Positions 1-9,489 are shown, numbered from the stretch's first letter. The stretch: 64,000 nt of DNA from JBPOIC01 sp052034865 (GCA_052034865.1 JBPOIC010000039.1:1-64000), one strand, 5' to 3'. Made by a program: numbers and translations. The notes: generated by a model from the sequence alone, not told the origin.

Positions 1-1600
1 CCTTTTTTAAAAGATGACGATAGTTTTCTCCCGGTTCGCCTTCCTCTTGAAATGGATTAAAAAAGAGCGCCGAAATTTCTGCCTTCCTGATTTTTCCAGA
101 CATCAATCCGTAATATAGGCAGTCTCCCAACATATATCCCAGGGCGTGCGTGATCGAAAAAAACAGGCGATCACTTAAGTTGCCCACCTCCTCAGAGGTC
201 ATCAAAAGGCCCTGACGCTCCTGATCCTTCAGCTTTAAAACCTCCAGTGCAGTCAGAAGCTCCAGCGCGCGTTTTTCGCCACTTTGGGCATTCAGTTTTT
301 TAAGATACGACAGCATGCTGCGATAATCTTTTTCATGCAGGCATTTGCGTTGATGATTGACGGTCTTCGATCCAAAAAAACCCAGGGCCTCGTGGAGGAT
401 ATTGGCATAAAAGGCATCCCGCGGTTCACGAGGAAATTCCTCTCCGGCACAAAGGTAACGCACAAAATGCGCAGCCTCTTCAGCGGCGTGGTTGAGCGAA
501 AGATTGGCCAGGTATGCCGTTTTGATTTGAGGAATAAAATAAGACTCTCCGCCTAAAACCTGTTTGCGAATCCCGGCGAGCTGCTTTTTGCTGAATTGCC
601 CATGCTCTTCCAGACGCTCTAAGAAAGTCAAATCGCCACAGGTATACACTTCGATTTCTTCTTTCTCTTTGGAAAGCGTAATCTCTAAAAACTGTGCAAT
701 GCGATCTGCGAGATCTAAAAAGTGAAGCTTCGCATCGGCATAATCAAACTCGCCTTCCTCCTGCTCAAGCCAATGAATATAGCTTTGCTGCCAGACAATG
801 GGCGGCGTGTTCATCAGGCAAAAGCTGTTTTCATTCATTCGCACAATCTCTGTTTTTTCTTCCATTTTTCGAGCGGCAAGCTGCCAGTAAATCTGCTCAG
901 AATTTTGATAGAGAAAAATCGCCTGACGATCGAGGGCATTTTCTTTCAGAAGGGATTGGATTTTGGCCGGCAGGTGGGGAGGCGCAATATGAAGATCTCC
1001 GATCAAAACCAGAATTTTTTGATGGGGATGCTTTTTTACAATCTCAACAATTTTTTTTGCACAGGCCAGATCGCGCTCGTGAAGCGAGGCCGTAGGCGTT
1101 GGGGCTGATTCTACGCCATAGATCTGAAGATGATGGTAGCGGGCAAAATCAAACAGGGGCTGAAAATTTTTCCATAAATCAAAATACCAGCGTTTTTTCA
1201 GATGGATTTTTTTTAAGAACTCCGTCTCTTCGAGAACTCCATTCAAATAATCTTCGATCAATCTCTGATAGCGTTTGTGAATGAGCTCTAACGCCAGAAT
1301 CAGATCGGGAAAATCTTCAATGAGCATTTTTAAAATTCTTAAAAATCCGCGTTGGGATTGAGGATTGGTGTGATAATCGCCCACAAAAATCAGATCCGCG
1401 TTTTTAAGAGCAGATTTTAGCTCTTCGGGGCTTGCGACGTGATCAAAGTGAGAAGTGTGGCTGTGATAGCGCCTTTGATAGGTCAAAAAACCTTTCTCCT
1501 GAATGGAGATGGATTCTTCGATAAAAAGCCGATTGCGTTGGAAGATTTTTTTCTGGATTGCCAAAAGTTCTTCACGGGGAGTGAGGTTTTTTTTGGGCAT
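1..1600 (-). CDS. ChaN-like (haem-binding uptake/Tiki-type) protein, 3' end cut by window
   Basis: About 533 codons are open on the minus strand and run off the left edge, so the C-terminus is missing. The start ATG at 1598-1600 is preceded in frame, two codons upstream, by TAA, so the N-terminus is real (MPKKNLTPREELLAIQKK). Near residue 60-70 it has FVGDYHTNPQSQRGFL, then LALELIHKRYQ and, near residue 180, LVLIGDLHIAPPHLP. This pattern of GD-H-T and GDLH is that of the ChaN/PhuW-type domain, related to Tiki/TraB proteases. The second half is alpha-helical and I do not recognise it; in families I know of this type the domain is followed by a lineage-specific extension. There is no signal peptide or lipobox, unlike classical ChaN lipoproteins, so a cytoplasmic location is likely. 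Haem binding is inferred from the family only. Confidence 0.7.
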   Translation of the reverse strand, partial: MPKKNLTPREELLAIQKKIFQRNRLFIEESISIQEKGFLTYQRRYHSHTSHFDHVASPEELKSALKNADLIFVGDYHTNPQSQRGFLRILKMLIEDFPDLILALELIHKRYQRLIEDYLNGVLEETEFLKKIHLKKRWYFDLWKNFQPLFDFARYHHLQIYGVESAPTPTASLHERDLACAKKIVEIVKKHPHQKILVLIGDLHIAPPHLPAKIQSLLKENALDRQAIFLYQNSEQIYWQLAARKMEEKTEIVRMNENSFCLMNTPPIVWQQSYIHWLEQEEGEFDYADAKLHFLDLADRIAQFLEITLSKEKEEIEVYTCGDLTFLERLEEHGQFSKKQLAGIRKQVLGGESYFIPQIKTAYLANLSLNHAAEEAAHFVRYLCAGEEFPREPRDAFYANILHEALGFFGSKTVNHQRKCLHEKDYRSMLSYLKKLNAQSGEKRALELLTALEVLKLKDQERQGLLMTSEEVGNLSDRLFFSITHALGYMLGDCLYYGLMSGKIRKAEISALFFNPFQEEGEPGENYRHLLKK

Positions 1601-1707
1601 GAGGATTTATAGCGTTTTTGGGAGGAGACTACAAAAAAATAAGAGAGAAGATAGAAGAGAGAATTCAGGAGACAGAATTCAGAAGAAAACCTTGAGTTCA
1701 ATTGGGT

Positions 1708-1737
1708 GGTAGGGGCGTCCGCCTCAGGCGGATCGCC
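1708..1737. repeat. Interspersed palindromic repeat, GTAGGGGCG type
   Basis: GGTAGGGGCG leads into a palindrome (CCGCC-TCA-GGCGG, with outer GGGCG/CGCCC pairing) between the ChaN-like and Wzi-like genes. The same layout, GTAGGGGCG next to a GC palindrome, is seen in inverted orientation at 6251-6277 and 13559-13585. The flanks at 1661-1680 and 1741-1760 carry CAGAATTC-type repeat debris; TCAGGAGACAGAATT at 1665-1679 recurs inverted at 13432-13446. Confidence 0.6.
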
Positions 1738-1782
1738 CTTCGGAATTCAGAATCTAGGAGTCAGACGACGATACCCACCTCC

Positions 1783-3474
1783 TCACTCCCTCAACCTCTT
1801 CGGAAATTGTGTCCTCCGATCCAGATCAAAATGAAAAGACAGGGCTCCTACAAAGTTGTTGCGATTATGCCCGTTGGCGAAGTTGAAATTTTGCACACGC
1901 TCATAACCAAGTTCAATTTTAGTGGAGAGAGGATAATTTCCAAAGCGGTGTGTCCAGTCGGTTTGAATTCGATATCGTCCTTCGGTCGGATTGTCGGTTG
2001 TAATCTCAAAACCAAAATCGGGTTCACCGTGGGTCAAATAGGTATCGTTATCCCGAAACTCAAACGCTCCGTGGAGTCCGATCAAATTGTTACGGTTTAC
2101 ATCCCACGTGGTGTCCACATAAAACCCATTCGCGTCTGGGCCCAGGGCATCACCAATCAAATTCCGGTTTAAGGTCACCCCTGATAAAAACTGAGAATGA
2201 CGATAGTAACGAAGACCAGTGTGATGAAACTCAAACCGCAAATCCGTGCGTCCATCTTCCGTCAATCTTGGCAGATAAAGCCCGAGATTATAGCCGGCAT
2301 CTTCCCAAAACATGCTTTTCAAACGTCCCAGATCGATATCATCAAAAACCATCTCGCCATAAAGTTCGAGATTTCTCGCAGGAGGAATTCTCAAGCGAAA
2401 ATCCATGCCCGCCAGTTTGTTGGAAATCTGAAAATCCTTGCTTGTGATAAAGCTGTCGATGATCGGAAAGACATCTGCCACGCGCTCTCCAAAAGAAGCA
2501 TGGGGTGAACCCTCGCCACCGGAATGATTCATAAGCTCCAATCCAAATTCAAAAAAAGACACCGGTTCAAAGCTCAGTTTATAGCCCAAAAGATAAGCGT
2601 ATTTATGGTCCTGCTCAGGGCCCAGATTCGAGAAGAAGAATGTAAACTTCGAAGGTCCTAAATATTTAAAAATCCATGGGAGATAAACCGGGCTGTCATT
2701 TGAGATCTTGATCATATCCAGCCCGCGTGCATTGCCGGATAACAGCAGGCCTCCGTGCGGACTTTGTCCCCATTGTAAAAAATCACGACCGACTTCCAGC
2801 TCAAAATTTCCCAAATAAAATTTGGCGTAGGCGTTTTGAGCAAGCAGATGAATGTCATTCGGCTCATCCTCGGGTGAAAAGGCAATCAGAAATCGCGGTT
2901 TGGCATAAAGGGCAAAATGGTTTCCGAAACGCGCCCAGCGCGCGGTTTCGATCGAAAGATTGCCGCCGTTCATCAAGTGCCGGCCCTGACGATATTGAAG
3001 GAGAGGATTTATCTGCGCATCGATGCCTCCGACGAGGGTATCCGGTGTCAGCGCCTCGTAAGGGCTGAAGGCCGTCAAAAGCTCGAAGTCGACTTTTTCT
3101 AAAAGATGAAGGGAATAGGCGGGTGTTTTTCCAGAGAGCGTGCCACGGGCAACGAGCTCTTCTTTAAATTCTTTCTGGAGTCGATCGAGAATTTCTTCGG
3201 TGTAGGTCCAGCGGGTCGCGTAAGAATCCTGATTTTTATTTTTATGACGTTCCAGATTTTTTAAGGCCTGCTCAATCAGTCGCGCGATTTCCTTTCGCGA
3301 ATAAGGTCGCTGACCCACGATGACCGATTCGATGAGTCCTTGGCCGATCAGCTTGTCTAGATCATGATAGACCGGATCTTCGATCGGAACATTCACCGAA
3401 ACCTGGGTGTCGGCAAAATTGGAAAGAGTGAAAAGGAAAGCAAGAATCCAAAAGAGTCTAAAGATTTTTTTCAT
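1783..3474 (-). CDS. Wzi-like capsule assembly outer membrane protein
   Basis: This 563-residue protein starts with a signal peptide (MKKIFRLFWILAFLFTLSNFADT). An alpha-helical N-terminal segment (about 30-110, DPVYHDLDKLIGQGLIES) looks like the periplasmic helical part of Wzi-family proteins. It is followed by a long run of alternating beta strands with aromatic girdles typical of an 18-stranded barrel. The stretch FELEVGRDFLQWGQSPHG followed by GLLLSGNARGLDMIKI (about 225-255) is the most characteristic Wzi-type signature. Wzi anchors or assembles capsular polysaccharide at the outer surface. No other capsule gene is adjacent, but SLBB/Wza, Wzz and sugar-transferase genes occur 50 kb away in the window. 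The polysaccharide ligand is not predictable. Confidence 0.75.
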   Translation of the reverse strand: MKKIFRLFWILAFLFTLSNFADTQVSVNVPIEDPVYHDLDKLIGQGLIESVIVGQRPYSRKEIARLIEQALKNLERHKNKNQDSYATRWTYTEEILDRLQKEFKEELVARGTLSGKTPAYSLHLLEKVDFELLTAFSPYEALTPDTLVGGIDAQINPLLQYRQGRHLMNGGNLSIETARWARFGNHFALYAKPRFLIAFSPEDEPNDIHLLAQNAYAKFYLGNFELEVGRDFLQWGQSPHGGLLLSGNARGLDMIKISNDSPVYLPWIFKYLGPSKFTFFFSNLGPEQDHKYAYLLGYKLSFEPVSFFEFGLELMNHSGGEGSPHASFGERVADVFPIIDSFITSKDFQISNKLAGMDFRLRIPPARNLELYGEMVFDDIDLGRLKSMFWEDAGYNLGLYLPRLTEDGRTDLRFEFHHTGLRYYRHSQFLSGVTLNRNLIGDALGPDANGFYVDTTWDVNRNNLIGLHGAFEFRDNDTYLTHGEPDFGFEITTDNPTEGRYRIQTDWTHRFGNYPLSTKIELGYERVQNFNFANGHNRNNFVGALSFHFDLDRRTQFPKRLRE

Positions 3475-3645
3475 GGCAGGTTGGTATTGAAGAGTTTCTG
3501 GAGCGTCAATGAGATGTTTGATGGGGTGGGGATTTTTCGTTCGCCCTGATCTTCCTTCGGCGGGGTGGTTTGTAGACAGGGGGTGAGGGTGAGAAATTCA
3601 ATTGTCACTACCCCTAACCCATCACATTTCTCCCCTAATCCCCCC

Positions 3646-6096
3646 TCACGCCTTTCTTCCCAAAAGCACCAGCGTTCTCGGAAAGACCCACGCACAGAGG
3701 ATAGTCATCACGGCAAGACCGATGACGGCAGCAGCGCCAAGCGAACGCAGTCCTGGACTGTCTGTGAGGAGCAGCCCACTGAAGCCGACGATCGTCGTCA
3801 GGTTGGAGACAAGGACCGATGGAAGTTTATCACGAATCGTTTCCTTAATTTTTCGGGTTTCTTCATAGCGCAGTCCAAAGTGAATAAAAGAATCAATCCC
3901 TGTTCCCAAAATAATCGGAAAGGCACCTATGTTTAAAGTGTTGATGGGAATTTCAAGAACCCACAGAGCACCGCAGATCAGCAGCAGCCCTGCGACTAGA
4001 TGAAAAAAGACCGCCCAGGCCTGAGTCAGGGGCTGTAGGGTAAAAAGCAAAACAATCAGCAAGAACAGCAGGGTGATGCCAATCATCTTCGGTCCATCCT
4101 TTTCCATCATCTGCACAAAATCGGTGGCAATGACTGCGGTATCGATCGGTTTGAAATCGAGCTGAGCCTCTGATCGGATCGTTCGCAAGGTTTGTGTAAA
4201 GGACCGATTTTGCTCCCAGACATTGGGATCAAACGACGTAAAAAGATAGATCAAAACCTCGGGTGATCCTTTGGGAGATAGAAAAAGCCGCTGAATGGAG
4301 GCGGGCAAATCCTTTTCCGAAAAACTTTGAACCGCTGCACTTTTCAAAAAGCTGGCGATGAGCTCTTCCCGCTTTTTTTCGATGGGAAAAGAGCTTTGTT
4401 TAAATTTTTCTGCCAGGCTTGAAAGGATCTCTTTTTTTTCTTCCTGATTTTCAGGAGCAAAAGTGGTGATTCCGATCGCCTCCCGAAAAAGAGATTTCAG
4501 GCTGGGATCATTTTTTTGTTTTTCCTGAAAGGCATTCAGGATTTTTTTACTCTCTGTCACATTGGGGGCAATGAGCAAAGCAGGTTGGAGTGTTCCTCCT
4601 AAAGCTTTTAATGCCCGGTCATAAAGATCCTGACCTTTTAAGCGAATGCCGCTCATCCGGCCATCTTCAAAACGGATTTGGGTTTCGCTTTTAAACGTCA
4701 AGATTGAGAGCGCGCATAAAAAAAGTGCGATGAAAATTCCCAGGCGGGGTTTTTGGGGAGAAAAAAGCCGCATGAAAAAAGAGGAGGTGTGCACATGATT
4801 TTCAGACACCGTAAGAGTTTCAGTCCGAACCTGAGAATCTTTTAAAAATTCATTTTTCTCATCGAGGGCCTTCTGATCTGTGAGTGCCAGCAACCCTGGC
4901 AAAATCAGCATCATCGCGAGGTAGTTTAAAAAAATACCCATGGCACCGATGATGCCGAACTCCACCGAAACCCCAAAGTCAGAAAAAAGCAGGGCCACAA
5001 AGGCTGCGACGGTTGTGACCATAGAACCATACGTCGCGCGGCCCGTGTTGTGAAAGGCCAGCCGGCAGGCGCTTTTAAAATCTACACCACTTTTTCTTTC
5101 CTGATAAAACCGTGTGAGGAGATAAATACCGTAATCGCTTCCAAGTCCCGCCAGAATACCTGCCGCAAAACCGGTCATGACATTCAGGTGTCCCAAAAAA
5201 AGATAGGTCGCTCCTCCTGTCCAGATCACACCGCAGAGCAAGGGCAGGCCGACCCATAAAACGCCTTTCGCATTTCTAAAATAAGCGAGCAAAATAATCA
5301 AAAGAGTGAAGACGACGAGAGCCGATACCCAGGTCATTTGATTTCCGAGATGCTCGACCTCCGCCATTGAGCGCAAGTGGTCGCCGGTATAGCCGATCTG
5401 AAATTCCTGATCTGGATAGGTTTGATGGATGTCCGTTTCGAGGGATTTGATTTTTTCAACCAGGCTCTGCGAGCTATCCAGGTTTTGCTGATGTCCTGAC
5501 GTTTTGATTTTCAACACAACAAAGCGGCCGTCTTCCCCCGAAGGATTTTTTAAATTTCCAAAACTCTCGGTACGGGCTTCATATTTTTTTTGAATATCTA
5601 TAAAGGTTAAATCGGGTCGGTCTTCTTCATCCGCAAAATCCATTAAACGGTTAAAGGTGGGTTTCACACCCTGAGCTTCCAGCTCCAGCGATCGATCCAG
5701 ACGCTTCTCCATCTCCTTTAAATCAGAAAGATCCAGATAGAGCCATTTGCGGGCATCAAAAAATTCTATGGGACGCTCATAATCGACGTACTGAACGCCA
5801 GGTAATTTTTCGATCTTTAGGGTAAGATCGGTTGCAATCTGATGAGAAAAATCCGGATCTTTTGTCTCAAGGGTTACGACCAAAAATCCAAGTCCTCCAA
5901 ATGACTTTTGAAGTTGATGCAGCGCTTGAACGCTTTCAAAGCTCTGCGGCAATAGAGCAGCCAGATCGTTTTCGATTTTCAGTTTTTTGGCCTGAAAAAA
6001 CGAAAATAGAGTCACGAAGAGGCAAAGGATGAGGACTGTTTTAGGAAAGCGAATGGCCATTTCATAAAGTCGCGGACGCGTAAAATATTTCATCAT
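3646..6096 (-). CDS. RND superfamily (MMPL/HpnN-like) exporter
   Basis: This 816-residue inner-membrane protein has the duplicated RND plan. One membrane helix (about 18-34) is followed by a large periplasmic loop. A five-helix bundle then carries GLGSDYGIYLLTRFYQE (about 315-330). A second helix at about 455-470, a second loop and a second bundle with GTGIDSFIHFGLRYEE (about 740) complete it. The GxGxDxxI/L elements in both bundles are the proton-relay motif of the MMPL/HpnN/SecDF-like branch. Such proteins move lipids such as hopanoids or mycolates, rather than drugs. It stands alone with divergent repeats on both sides; proximity to the sphingolipid-type genes makes a lipid cargo plausible but unproven. 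Its end converges on short repeat-rich spacer. Confidence 0.8.
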   Translation of the reverse strand: MMKYFTRPRLYEMAIRFPKTVLILCLFVTLFSFFQAKKLKIENDLAALLPQSFESVQALHQLQKSFGGLGFLVVTLETKDPDFSHQIATDLTLKIEKLPGVQYVDYERPIEFFDARKWLYLDLSDLKEMEKRLDRSLELEAQGVKPTFNRLMDFADEEDRPDLTFIDIQKKYEARTESFGNLKNPSGEDGRFVVLKIKTSGHQQNLDSSQSLVEKIKSLETDIHQTYPDQEFQIGYTGDHLRSMAEVEHLGNQMTWVSALVVFTLLIILLAYFRNAKGVLWVGLPLLCGVIWTGGATYLFLGHLNVMTGFAAGILAGLGSDYGIYLLTRFYQERKSGVDFKSACRLAFHNTGRATYGSMVTTVAAFVALLFSDFGVSVEFGIIGAMGIFLNYLAMMLILPGLLALTDQKALDEKNEFLKDSQVRTETLTVSENHVHTSSFFMRLFSPQKPRLGIFIALFLCALSILTFKSETQIRFEDGRMSGIRLKGQDLYDRALKALGGTLQPALLIAPNVTESKKILNAFQEKQKNDPSLKSLFREAIGITTFAPENQEEKKEILSSLAEKFKQSSFPIEKKREELIASFLKSAAVQSFSEKDLPASIQRLFLSPKGSPEVLIYLFTSFDPNVWEQNRSFTQTLRTIRSEAQLDFKPIDTAVIATDFVQMMEKDGPKMIGITLLFLLIVLLFTLQPLTQAWAVFFHLVAGLLLICGALWVLEIPINTLNIGAFPIILGTGIDSFIHFGLRYEETRKIKETIRDKLPSVLVSNLTTIVGFSGLLLTDSPGLRSLGAAAVIGLAVMTILCAWVFPRTLVLLGRKA

Positions 6097-6250
6097 TTTT
6101 TGGAGGTATCATGGGGCCCCCTGTTGATCAAGGGAGTGGAACAGGCTAAGGATGGGGTAGGCAGGATAGTCCTGCAAGATAAGATTGTCTTCATACGGTG
6201 GACGTCTGATGCTGGATTTTTCAAATTGATTTTCTTCAGACACAGCCTAA

Positions 6251-6277
6251 GGGCGGGGCATGCCTCGCCCCTACAAA
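6251..6277. repeat. Interspersed palindromic repeat, GTAGGGGCG type (inverted)
   Basis: GGGCGGGGCATGCCTCGCCC is followed by CTACAA. The last 21 bases (6257-6277) are identical to 13565-13585. The core GGCATGCC is a perfect palindrome. Both copies lie about 70-90 bp upstream of a plus-strand gene. Nothing else was seen in the 268-bp spacer between the exporter and the glycosyltransferase. Confidence 0.65.
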
Positions 6278-6364
6278 CAACCTGATCGTTCGCAATGATT
6301 TCTCGGGCGTTTTTACAACTCGCTCTAACAATTGGCAGAAATGTTGTTTTAAAAAATTATTCTC

Positions 6365-7669
6365 ATGCAAACTCTTCTCACGCACCCCTCATCGCCTCCA
6401 GAAAAAAAGCTGAAAATCGCCCTGATCTGCGATTGGTATCTTCCTCAAATTGGAGGGATTGAGCTTCACATTCAGGATTTGGCGCGGGGTCTTCAAAAAA
6501 GAGGACATCAGGTCGAAGTGATCACCGCTTATCCTGGACCTCAATCTATTGATGGGATTTCCGTGCGTCGCCTTTTCTCCCGTCTGCTTCCAAAATTTCA
6601 TATTGCCATAAGCGCACGTCCTTTTCGCGAGCTGCGAAAGCTGTTTCAGAAAGAGCGCTATGATCTGGTGCATGCGCACGTGAGCGTGGTTTCTCCTTTG
6701 GCTTACGCAGGTGCCTACCTCGCTCAAAAGGCAAAAATTCCAACCGTGATTACGGCACATTCCCTTTTGGAGCGGGGAAGTTTTTTGAGTTTTAAATTTT
6801 TAAATCCTTTTTTGAAATGGAGTCGATGGAACGCTCTGTTCAGCGGGGTGAGCCGAGTGGTGGCGGAGGGTTTCAGCCGATCGCTTGGGCATCCGGTCGA
6901 AATCCTTCCAAACGGAACCGATCTTTCGCGCTGGAAAGCCAACCCCGAGCGATTTTCTTTGGCGTCTTTTTTATCCAGCGATTTGAATTCTTTTTTTTCA
7001 CCTCAGGGCAATCGGCCGATTCGAATTACGTCCGTCATGCGCCTGACTCGAAAAAAGCGCGCCGATTTTTTGATTCGTGCGATTCCTCTCATCAATGCGC
7101 GTCTTTCCCATTATCCAAAACCGGTGTTTACAATCATTGGCGAGGGGCCAGATCGTCGCGGGCTTGAGAAAAAAACTCGGGAATTAAAGATTCAGGATCA
7201 GGTTCAGTTTTTGGGATATTGTTCGCGCGAAAAAATTCAGGAAGTGTTCGATCAAACCGATGTCTTCTCTTCACCTACCTTAAAAGAAGCCTTTGGAATC
7301 GCTGTTCTGGAGGCACGGTGTGCCGGGCTTCCAGTGGTGGGTATGGAAGGGGGTGGGGTGAGCGATTTGATCGAATCCGGAAAAAATGGATTTTTGGTTA
7401 GAAATCTTGAAGAGTTTGTGCGGGCCCATGTCACTCTCATTCAGGATGCGGATTTAAGAGAGCAGATGTCTCAAAACACTCGGCAAGGGCTTGAGCGGTT
7501 TGGTTGGGATGAGATTTTAAATGACCATTTAAAGATTTATGAAAAAGCGAGGTTAAAATTTAATGAGCCTGAGCTTTTAAAGGAGGCGGGATTTGGAAAA
7601 GAAGATGTGTATCACCGTCGATATGGAACAGGATTGTCCACCTTACCTGACGACTTATCGGGGGGTTGA
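6365..7669 (+). CDS. GT4-family glycosyltransferase
   Basis: This 434-residue GT-B enzyme transfers a sugar from an activated donor to a lipid or glycan acceptor at the cytoplasmic face of the membrane. The N-terminal domain has KIALICDWYLPQIGGIELHI and LARGLQKRGHQVEVIT (about 17-60), typical of the PimA/PIG-A branch. The C-terminal domain carries LPNGTDLSRW (about 187) and the nucleotide-sugar signature EAFGIAVLEARCAGLPVVG (about 312-330) with the two glutamates of the EX7E motif. Its last 77 bp overlap the deacetylase gene, which starts inside it, so the two are probably translated as a coupled pair. No good ribosome site is seen before the ATG. Acceptor unknown. Confidence 0.88.
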   Translation: MQTLLTHPSSPPEKKLKIALICDWYLPQIGGIELHIQDLARGLQKRGHQVEVITAYPGPQSIDGISVRRLFSRLLPKFHIAISARPFRELRKLFQKERYDLVHAHVSVVSPLAYAGAYLAQKAKIPTVITAHSLLERGSFLSFKFLNPFLKWSRWNALFSGVSRVVAEGFSRSLGHPVEILPNGTDLSRWKANPERFSLASFLSSDLNSFFSPQGNRPIRITSVMRLTRKKRADFLIRAIPLINARLSHYPKPVFTIIGEGPDRRGLEKKTRELKIQDQVQFLGYCSREKIQEVFDQTDVFSSPTLKEAFGIAVLEARCAGLPVVGMEGGGVSDLIESGKNGFLVRNLEEFVRAHVTLIQDADLREQMSQNTRQGLERFGWDEILNDHLKIYEKARLKFNEPELLKEAGFGKEDVYHRRYGTGLSTLPDDLSGG

Positions 7670-8321
7670 AGAAGGCACATTCAGGCTTTTAGAACTTTTC
7701 GCCCGCGAAAAAATTCCCGCTACTTTTTTTACCACCGGCGATGTCGCCGAGCGCTATCCTTCTATCATTAAACAAATTGTCGATTTGGGCCACGAGTTGG
7801 GCTGTCATGGCTATTCTCACCGGCGCTTTGATCAGATGGATTTTTCTTTAGCGGCCGAAGAAATCAAGAGATCAACGGCTCTTCTTAGAAAATTTGCGAC
7901 TGTCATTTCTTTTCGTGCGCCGAATCTGGAATTTCCACCGGCCTGTCTTTCACTGCTTGAAAAAGAAGGCTACCAACTCGATTCTTCCGAAGCAAAATAC
8001 AAGTGGACTCATCGCCTTCGCTCAAAGCCTTTGACCTCTCTCACGCGCATTCCCGCCTCGGTGACTTCGTCGGTTTTACGTCTTCCCAAAACCGTGCGCA
8101 CCTTTTGGATGGGTCGTCTCAAAAGTCCTGTCGTCCTGTTTGTGCATCCCTGGGAGTTTGTAGATTTCAGAAACGATCGGCGTTTGAGGCTGGATTGTCG
8201 GTTTAAGACGGGAAAAATCGCTCTCGAGTGTCTTTCAGAAAATATACATTGGTTTAAGAAAAGAGATTTTGAGTTTTTAAAGATGAGGGACCTGCTTTCA
8301 CTCCATCAGGGTTCTCGGTGA
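7593..8321 (+). CDS. Polysaccharide deacetylase (CE4/NodB-like)
   Basis: This 242-residue NodB-homology protein hydrolyses N- or O-acetyl groups from a sugar. TVDMEQDCPP (about 7-16) supplies the catalytic and metal-binding Asp. IPATFFTTGDVAERYP follows, and GHELGCHGYSHRRFD (about 66-80) gives the two metal-binding His of the HxxxH motif. SFRAPNLEFPP corresponds to motif 3. The start is a TTG at 7593, chosen because a perfect AGGAGG (7581-7586) lies 6 bp upstream; the next ATG (7605) would be too far from it. It overlaps the GT4 gene by 77 bp, implying that the enzyme acts on the product or intermediate of that transferase, as PIG-L/NodB-type enzymes often do. No signal peptide, so it acts in the cytoplasm. 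Confidence 0.85.
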   Translation: MEKKMCITVDMEQDCPPYLTTYRGVEEGTFRLLELFAREKIPATFFTTGDVAERYPSIIKQIVDLGHELGCHGYSHRRFDQMDFSLAAEEIKRSTALLRKFATVISFRAPNLEFPPACLSLLEKEGYQLDSSEAKYKWTHRLRSKPLTSLTRIPASVTSSVLRLPKTVRTFWMGRLKSPVVLFVHPWEFVDFRNDRRLRLDCRFKTGKIALECLSENIHWFKKRDFEFLKMRDLLSLHQGSR

Positions 8322-9284
8322 TCTTTTGCCGAAGAAAAGACCTTGATGTCTCAATCCCATCTTTAAAAACAGAAAGGATCCGACCAAAACAAACGGCAGG
8401 GTGTGTGCCAGATGCATGGCCAGACCAATCGCCGAGGCCCCGCTCGTATCGATTCCCAAGTGCTGATAGGTCAAAAAAACTGCGCCTTCGAAAATCCCAA
8501 AACGCCCGGGCGAAACGGGCAGGCTCATCGCCACCCCAAGCGCGAGATGAACCAGCAGGGCGCTAATCCACGGAAGCTGCAGATGAAAGCTTTTCTGAAC
8601 CATCAAGATCGTTCCCACCTCCAGGCTTTTCATGGCAAAGGCAATAGCAATCGCCAGAAACATTTTTTTAAGATCCCTTAAATCCTGCAGGTGATGGGCC
8701 CATTTCGAGAAAAAATGTCCGAGCCTTTTCCAGTGAGAATGCTCGATGACTTCAAGGGCGTGAGAGGAATTCCGGTAGCGATAAGCCAGTGCAAACAAAA
8801 TGACATAGGCCAAAAAGATAAGCCCGATACCGCCGCGGACAGGGATCTGAATCCAGTCGGGTAAAGGATAGAATAAGGCGATCATTCCAAACATCACGAT
8901 TTTTCCAAATCCGTCGGCCATCTGCTCAAGGGTGATGATGGACAGGGCCACCGATTTTCCAAGCTTTTCTTTTTCTCCCAACAGATAAATTCCGAATAAA
9001 TGTCCTCCCCAAAACGGAACCGTGTTCACGAGCATGGCAAACACACTCACGACACTAAACATGTTTTGAAAACGAAGCTTGCGATTTTCTGGAACAAAGA
9101 GGTTCCACTGGAAAGCGGTGAGAATCAGAATGAGGATGGGAAAAGAGCACCCGATCAGAAAATAAGCCAGATCCATTTGCTTGAGACTTGTCCAGAACTG
9201 ATGAAAGTCGATCGCTCGGAATAAGAAAAAAATCAGAACGGCAGGGACTAAGAGGGAAAGAAGGATAAGAAGATATTTTTTCAT
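8298..9284 (-). CDS. Lysylphosphatidylglycerol-synthase-type TM (UPF0104/YbhN-like) protein
   Basis: This 328-residue polytopic membrane protein has about eight helices and the UPF0104/AglD-like layout. It shows LYFLIGCSFPILILIL-type helices near the N-terminus, FWGGHLFGIYLLGEKEKLGKS (written here only for its VNTVPF..G..F context, about 100-120), LEQMADGFGKIVMF and the late motif LPVSPGRFGIFEGAVFL (about 255-271). Family members flip or modify membrane lipids, or lack known activity. I chose the ATG at 9282-9284 (MKKYLLILLSLLVPAV); an in-frame upstream extension to 9395 is translated repeat DNA. It overlaps the deacetylase tail-to-tail by 24 bp. Next to PAP2 and sphingolipid-type genes, a lipid-translocation role is reasonable but inferred. 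Confidence 0.75.
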   Translation of the reverse strand: MKKYLLILLSLLVPAVLIFFLFRAIDFHQFWTSLKQMDLAYFLIGCSFPILILILTAFQWNLFVPENRKLRFQNMFSVVSVFAMLVNTVPFWGGHLFGIYLLGEKEKLGKSVALSIITLEQMADGFGKIVMFGMIALFYPLPDWIQIPVRGGIGLIFLAYVILFALAYRYRNSSHALEVIEHSHWKRLGHFFSKWAHHLQDLRDLKKMFLAIAIAFAMKSLEVGTILMVQKSFHLQLPWISALLVHLALGVAMSLPVSPGRFGIFEGAVFLTYQHLGIDTSGASAIGLAMHLAHTLPFVLVGSFLFLKMGLRHQGLFFGKRSPRTLME

Positions 9285-9332
9285 AATTCCTGAACACGAA
9301 GACAGAAGAAAAACCTCTACAATCAATCTTCC

Positions 9333-9384
9333 TGTAGGTCCGCAGGACCACGCCGCCCCGACGGGCACCCCTCCAAAGGAGGGG
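9333..9384. repeat. Interspersed repeat with CCCCTCC hairpin
   Basis: TGTAGGTCCGCAGGACCAC is followed by GCCGCCCCGACGGGC and the perfect hairpin CCCCTCC-AAA-GGAGGGG (about 9368-9384). A degenerate relative (CGGCGGGGTGG, TTTGTAGAC) lies at 3556-3578. The spacer also holds CAGAATTCAGAAG debris at 9398-9430. It is translated in an artefactual N-terminal extension of the UPF0104 gene. Confidence 0.5.
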
Positions 9385-9489
9385 AATAAAAACAATCAGA
9401 ATTCAGAAGATAGAAGGTAGAATACAGAATCAATACCACTGGATTACTTCGTCGCTACAATCCTTGAAAAGACGCCCTTACCCTTACAT

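Noticed and set aside
3471..3695. Small minus-strand frame between the exporter and Wzi-like genes.
   Set aside because: Low-complexity, Pro/Thr-rich translation of repeat debris with no conserved look.
9285..9395. Longer N-terminus of the UPF0104 gene.
   Set aside because: The extension is translated interspersed repeat DNA; the membrane protein begins naturally at MKKYLL.
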